Origin: Chitinophagaceae bacterium
GTDB lineage: Bacteria; Bacteroidota; Bacteroidia; Chitinophagales; Chitinophagaceae
Length of the DNA: 45,089 bases
Reading direction: 5' to 3'
Assembly (NCBI GenBank): GCA_027486835.1
Contig: JAIXOJ010000006.1
Span: 1-45,089 of the forward strand
Part shown: piece after piece, positions 40,837 to 45,089 of the stretch
Layout: each line of letters begins with the position of its first letter
Numbering within the stretch: position 1 is the stretch's first letter
Program-made: the position numbers and the translations under genes
Notes under the pieces: generated by a model
Told to the model about the DNA's origin: nothing
Databases searched by the model: none
Seen by the model: the letters and a program-made list of their open reading frames with translations, nothing else

Positions 40837-41109
40837 TTACTCCGTCTTTATTATCGACACCCTATTTATAAAATTATTTTCCTTTTTTCTCTCAAATTTT
40901 TGGGCTACAATCTTCTTTATTCCATAGCCTACGCCAACTGCAACAAATACAAATAGCCAGTTATCAAATGGAACATCTGCAGGTATATTATCTGGGTCAC
41001 CATCACCTGAGTCGTACCCATTATCTTGTGGTTGCGCAAATGGAAACATTGGCAATAGAATAAGCATTAATAATAAAATAATATTTATTATAGATTCAAC
41101 CTTTTTCAT
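40837..41109 (-). CDS. Small exported protein with a C-terminal sorting-signal-like segment
   Basis: This 90-aa protein has a signal peptide (IINIILLLMLILLPMFPFAQ), a short Asp/Gly/Pro-rich linker (NGYDSGDGDPDNIPAD), then VPFDNWLFVFVAVGVGYGI and a basic end (KKIVAQKFERKK). The motif-membrane segment-basic order resembles the short proteins annotated as PID-CTERM in Bacteroidota, where the usual form is P-I-D-G-G; here it is P-F-D-N-W. No sortase-like gene is seen nearby. It lies between the T9SS enzyme and the alpha-galactosidase-like promoter and may belong to either unit. Function unknown. Confidence 0.6.
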   Translation of the reverse strand: MKKVESIINIILLLMLILLPMFPFAQPQDNGYDSGDGDPDNIPADVPFDNWLFVFVAVGVGYGIKKIVAQKFERKKENNFINRVSIIKTE

Positions 41110-41257
41110 GTTATTGTATTTCTATCCAATGCATTAAGTGTAGTATCTTCAATCTACTCTAAATTTCAGAAAGTTCTTCTTCTTAAAAAATGAATCAACT
41201 CCTATTATCGAACATGTATTGTATATTAAGTAATGCTTAAATAAAGATGGCAATACT

Positions 41258-44200
41258 CTATTGCTTAATAAAGTGCTGTTGTTGTTTGCCCTCAACGTTC
41301 TCTATTTCTAGTATGTAGCTACCTACCGCTAACTTGGCTACTGAAATCATGAAAGAGTTTGTACCTGCATTTAACTGTTCTTTTTGTCTTGCAACTACTT
41401 TGCCTTGTGCATCTATCAATCGCAAATTCATTACACCCGCTTTTAATGCAGAAACTTGTGCATATACAATAGAATGTACTGGGTTTGGATAAATACTAAA
41501 GAATGTTTTTATTACTTTCTCACTCAATTCTACAGTTACTACTTTACTATACGTTTTGCTACCATTCTTATCTACTGCCTCTATTCGGTAGAAAATAGTT
41601 GCTGGCAAAGCACTTTCATTAAGCAAATTATCATCATAACTATAGCTTCCATCCCCCTTTACACCTACTGAACCTATCGTTCTATATAAAATTCCATCAT
41701 TACTACGCTGTACTTTGTAGTTAGCAAGGTTAACCTCGGTACTACTTATCCAATTTACTACTACTGTTCTGTTTACTTTTAATTGTGCTGAAATAGTTGC
41801 TATTTGTACTGGCAAGGGTGCAGTAATTTGATTTATTATTAGCCTTCCATTACCCCCGTTACCACCTTTTTTAGTAACATTAGGGTATAGGTATGGTGAA
41901 TTGCTGTTTCTTACAGCCGCTCCAGAACCCCCTCCACCTGGAATGAATCCAAAACTACCATCTGAAGTTAAATTTATGCCAGTAGCCCCGTTACCACCAC
42001 TTGTACCTGCTACACCTGCTGTTTGTACACCACCTTTGCCTCCATTGCCATTTGTACCAGCACTTCCACCACCGCCACCAGTACCACCACTAGTTGCACT
42101 GCCACCATTGCCACCATAATAAACAGAATCACCTTTATTACCAGATGTAGAAGCAATGCCGCCAGTACCGTTAAATACACCATTGGTTATAGATGAATTA
42201 AGGCCGCCAGCCCCACCAACCGCCAAAACAATTGTGTCACTGTTTAAAATGGCAAATGATCTTCCACCAGCCATTGCACTAGACCCATTTGCAAAACCAG
42301 ATGTAGCACCTACACCACCTGCACCTACAGTAAAATAGACTATTTGACCAGGCGTTAGACTCTTGAAAACTTTGGCATAACTACCCCCTGCACCGCCACC
42401 ACCTTTGGCTTGAGTAACAGCAGTTACATTACCACTAGCTGCAGAACCGCCAGCACCACCCCCACTCCATATTTGAAATGTAGCACCGATAACCCCCGCT
42501 GGAACTACCCAGAAATTAGACCCTGTAGTATCAACAACAATGGGGTCTGTTGTATTAAGTACAAAATTGGCAGTAATTGTCCTGTTTTTTCTTAATATAA
42601 AAGTGAGCGGATTGGTAGTTCCTGAGGTATCGCCACTCCATCCTGTGAACTTGTATCCTATTTTAGGTACTGCCGTTAAACTGATGGTAGTTAATTCTTT
42701 ATAAGTTGATTGAACGAGGTTTCTTGTAACACTACCTTTTGTAGAATCGGCATTAGTAGTTAATGTTAAATCTTGAGAATCGTCAAAGAAAATATCACTA
42801 ACATATTGATTGAGAATAAAGTCATTCTTACTCAACTTTCTCCCCCCCATAGTTACGTTATTAAAGTAGATTCCTCCATACCAAGGGGCAAAAACGTTTC
42901 CAGTGATTACTTGTTTTGTACCTGCAATTGGCGCTGCAATGGTTACATTTTGAAATGTAATACCTGAAAAACTAGAACCACGTTCATAGGAAACTACTTT
43001 CTTATTTCTAACGGTACTATCAATAGAATTTAAGCGAAAAGTAGGCATATTAGCCCGAGGGTCTGATACCCTAAAGTTTCTAACGGTAACATCTACAAAT
43101 CTTTGAAAAGAATCGCCTGAAGCACGTTGTACAAAAACTCCACCATCATTTCCACTAGAATTTCTATTATAGATTACATCACAATCTTCTACTACAATTG
43201 GAAATGAACTTCCTGAATCTGGAATGCCGGCCAAATGAAAGGCTGCAGCATTTGCATCTTTCCAAAATATACACCTTCTTCTATTGCCTTTAATATATGA
43301 ACCGTCATCAGCAGCTCGAATAAAGCAATCCTCTATTAAATGAGCATTTCCTATCCCATCACCATTTCCTCGCCAAGATATTATTTTCACCCATCTTGCA
43401 AAAGTTACCTCTATATTTCTATTGGGTCTTGTTCCCAAAGGATTCATATGAAGTGTATGAAAAGCAGGATCAATTATACACAAACCTGTTACTTCTACAT
43501 TCATTGCATTAGAAATAGAAATACTCTTGTACTCCTCTTCATTTGAACCTACAACCCAATTGGGATGTGTAATTTTTTGACTTGAAATAGTGCCATACCC
43601 ATATATTTTTATGTTATCGCCAGATAGTACTGGATTACCAGAGGCATCTAGATTGTTAAAAGTACCATATACTATTGCATCACCTGGTATATAGTATTTT
43701 TTATTAGAATAAACCTTAAAGTTTACTCCTATATCATGAACCCCTGGTAAAAAATACATGGTATCGTAATTCGCGGCAATATTGTTAGGCATAACACCCG
43801 GTGTCACATAAAGTACCCTCGTAGTGTTGGTTAGGGTAGGTTTTTTAATTAAAGGACTTGCAAAAAAAGAAAAAGTGTGTACAGAATCAGTTACAATATC
43901 GCTAGTTATCGCTTTGTTGAAACTATCCATTTGGCCATTAAAATCTATTACTATTTGCCCAGGCTTGTTGATGGTAAAATACACTTTACCAGCTACAACT
44001 GAAGCGGGGATGGAAACATTTTGTGCTGGTCGAGCTTGTGCTGAACTAATAGAGGCAGCTACGTTTCTAATAGTAAATCCAGAATTACAGGTAATTTCAA
44101 CCTCAACAGGTTGATTGTTACTCATTTCTATATTGCCATAAGTATGGCTCCACCCTGTTGTGTATATTTGATAACCCTGAACATTACCGGGTGTATTAAC

Positions 44201-44506
44201 ACCAAATTTGTCTACAATATCTGGCAATCGCGAAGCCTTGTTTTCGGTAAAGTGGGCAAAACAAGTAACCCATTGGTTGTTTGTAGCAGACGAACGAACT
44301 TTAATACTGTATTTATTGGAAGGTGCTAGCCCTGGTACATCCGCATAATTAACAAGTGTATCATTACCAACTATATATTGTGTACTTGATTGCGCATTAA
44401 GTTTTATGCCTGTAAAGAAAATATGGAGAAATAAAAACGCAAGCGCAAATACATTTCTTAAGTTAAGGATGCGTATATTTTTTGTGGGATAAATAGATAA
44501 TTTCAT
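41258..44506 (-). CDS. Modular T9SS-secreted beta-helix polysaccharidase, clan GH-N-like
   Basis: This 1,082-aa protein has a signal peptide (about 1-38), a right-handed beta-helix (about 230-575), an InlB-like repeat domain (about 578-650), a glycine-rich domain (about 665-905), a fibronectin-like domain (about 910-1010) and a T9SS type A sorting domain (FFSIYPNPVHS onward). In the helix, Asp383 (GNGDGIGN), Asp400 and Asp401 (AADDGSYIKG) match the three-aspartate arrangement of GH28/GH49. The stretch before it (YFLPGVHDIG; YYIPGDAIVYGTF) is typical of GH49-like enzymes. It probably makes the first, surface-located cuts in the polysaccharide. It is the only clear T9SS cargo in the window and is preceded by the fourth shared promoter. 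Confidence 0.8.
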   Translation of the reverse strand: MKLSIYPTKNIRILNLRNVFALAFLFLHIFFTGIKLNAQSSTQYIVGNDTLVNYADVPGLAPSNKYSIKVRSSATNNQWVTCFAHFTENKASRLPDIVDKFGVNTPGNVQGYQIYTTGWSHTYGNIEMSNNQPVEVEITCNSGFTIRNVAASISSAQARPAQNVSIPASVVAGKVYFTINKPGQIVIDFNGQMDSFNKAITSDIVTDSVHTFSFFASPLIKKPTLTNTTRVLYVTPGVMPNNIAANYDTMYFLPGVHDIGVNFKVYSNKKYYIPGDAIVYGTFNNLDASGNPVLSGDNIKIYGYGTISSQKITHPNWVVGSNEEEYKSISISNAMNVEVTGLCIIDPAFHTLHMNPLGTRPNRNIEVTFARWVKIISWRGNGDGIGNAHLIEDCFIRAADDGSYIKGNRRRCIFWKDANAAAFHLAGIPDSGSSFPIVVEDCDVIYNRNSSGNDGGVFVQRASGDSFQRFVDVTVRNFRVSDPRANMPTFRLNSIDSTVRNKKVVSYERGSSFSGITFQNVTIAAPIAGTKQVITGNVFAPWYGGIYFNNVTMGGRKLSKNDFILNQYVSDIFFDDSQDLTLTTNADSTKGSVTRNLVQSTYKELTTISLTAVPKIGYKFTGWSGDTSGTTNPLTFILRKNRTITANFVLNTTDPIVVDTTGSNFWVVPAGVIGATFQIWSGGGAGGSAASGNVTAVTQAKGGGGAGGSYAKVFKSLTPGQIVYFTVGAGGVGATSGFANGSSAMAGGRSFAILNSDTIVLAVGGAGGLNSSITNGVFNGTGGIASTSGNKGDSVYYGGNGGSATSGGTGGGGGSAGTNGNGGKGGVQTAGVAGTSGGNGATGINLTSDGSFGFIPGGGGSGAAVRNSNSPYLYPNVTKKGGNGGNGRLIINQITAPLPVQIATISAQLKVNRTVVVNWISSTEVNLANYKVQRSNDGILYRTIGSVGVKGDGSYSYDDNLLNESALPATIFYRIEAVDKNGSKTYSKVVTVELSEKVIKTFFSIYPNPVHSIVYAQVSALKAGVMNLRLIDAQGKVVARQKEQLNAGTNSFMISVAKLAVGSYILEIENVEGKQQQHFIKQ

Positions 44507-44737
44507 ACAGTATTTTGTAACTAATAGTGACTTTATAATTTGTAATGCCTAATAAAACAGGCTGAAAATTTCAAACAAAATAAACACTTGACCACTTTTA
44601 TTTTAGTAAGTTCCTTCAATTCAAAAGTATTAATCGTTTGTTTTCTTAGAAAGAATTTTTAAATAGGTTTTGATAGATTGATAAAAACAGTTAATCATAA
44701 TACAATTTAATTAAACAAGAAGATTTATACTTAATTG
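44507..44737. other. Long untranslated leader region of the T9SS enzyme gene
   Basis: If the promoter at 44738-44805 is real, the leader is about 224 nt, much longer than in the other three promoters (about 14 to 75 nt). The sequence is AT-rich. I see no convincing hairpin, riboswitch or small open frame. Confidence 0.4.
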
Positions 44738-44805
44738 TAAAATTATTACAACATTGCTACTTGTATTTAGTCAAGAAGGTTCATTTATGGTGCTATTTTG
44801 TTTCA
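44738..44805 (-). promoter_or_regulatory. Promoter with shared 25-bp site (copy 4 of 4)
   Basis: The plus-strand site at 44781-44805 ends GGTGCTATTTTGTTTCA and matches copy 1 at 22 of 25 positions. On the minus strand TAATTTTA (44738-44745) lies 35 bp downstream, the same spacing as in copy 1. It probably drives the 41258-44506 gene. Confidence 0.62.
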
Positions 44806-44896
44806 TGGGGTAATTTTAATCAGCCGATAATTATACCAAAATGGTGCAATATTTTTTGAAGGGAGTGTTTCAAGCATATGGCTACGCAGCACTATC

Positions 44897-45089
44897 AACT
44901 ATGATTCTTCATACCCCAATTATGTTTTCACATATCCCCAACTATGATTTCACATATCCCCAACTATGATTTCACATATCCCCAACTATGATTTCACATA
45001 TCCCCAACTATGATTTCACATACACCCAACTATGATTTCACATACACCCAACTATGATTTCACATACACCCAACTATGATTTCTCATAC
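44897..45089. repeat. 22-bp tandem repeat, running off the right edge
   Basis: Units of AACTATGATTTCACATATCC plus CC recur from 44897. The first copy is 21 bp, the next four carry ATATCCCC (one with AATTATGTTT), then three carry ATACACCC, and the last is cut by the window edge. That is about 8.8 copies. The repeat is intergenic, beyond the promoter of the T9SS enzyme gene, and shows no coding potential I trust. Confidence 0.9.

Noticed and set aside
41901-42338. Plus-strand proline-rich proteins
   Set aside because: They are the antisense of the glycine-rich domain of the T9SS enzyme.

Overview
This window looks like part of the genome of an AT-rich, probably aerobic member of the Bacteroidota. 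The evidence is a type IX secretion (T9SS) C-terminal sorting domain, the N-terminus of a TonB-dependent receptor with a carboxypeptidase-regulatory-like plus plug layout, -7 elements resembling TAnnTTTG, and an oxygen-dependent type of sulfatase-maturating enzyme. Chitinophagaceae or a relative is a guess from overall style. Every gene I can support is on the minus strand, so transcription runs from high to low coordinates throughout.

The content is a large catabolic locus for a sulfated, galactose-containing polysaccharide. It has eight exported Cys-type (C-x-P-x-R) sulfatases, an exported formylglycine-generating enzyme, two clan GH-D alpha-galactosidase-like enzymes, a LacZ-type GH2 beta-galactosidase, a GH63-like enzyme, two paralogous TIM-barrel-like hydrolases, two secreted proteins I cannot assign to a family, two esterase-like proteins, a T9SS-secreted beta-helix enzyme, and a galM-galK-galT cluster. 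The likely order of events is endo-cleavage at the cell surface (41258-44506), removal of sulfate and ester groups and exo-hydrolysis in the periplasm, then galactose mutarotation and the Leloir pathway. No SusC/SusD pair, transporter or regulator is visible. The only receptor is cut off by an IS630-like element at the left edge.

Layout by coordinate: 1-1067, IS630-like element inside a frameshifted TonB receptor. 1098-9096, promoter-led unit with hydrolases and the maturase. 9097-9677, interoperon gap with a long hairpin and a terminator. 9678-11657, lysine-tailed hydrolase. 11786-14848, two sulfatases. 14849-16177, gap holding a 41-bp-period palindrome array. 16178-23222, GH2, sulfatase and unassigned hydrolase. 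23223-23910, gap with a 21-bp tandem repeat. 23911-28126, sulfatase, SGNH esterase and unassigned hydrolase. 28160-40632, probably one long transcription unit with alpha-galactosidase, four sulfatases, galM, galK, galT and a Spy-like protein, ending at a strong terminator. 40837-44506, small sorting-signal-like protein and the T9SS enzyme. 44897-45089, 22-bp tandem repeat running off the right edge.

The observations most worth following up are: (i) a 25-bp site present upstream of four transcription units, each time 33-35 bp upstream of a -7-like box; (ii) the regular 41-bp palindrome array, whose arms change in a compensating way; (iii) lysine-rich C-terminal tails on several otherwise unrelated exported proteins; and (iv) a maturase with a lipoprotein signal alongside eight exported Cys-type sulfatases.
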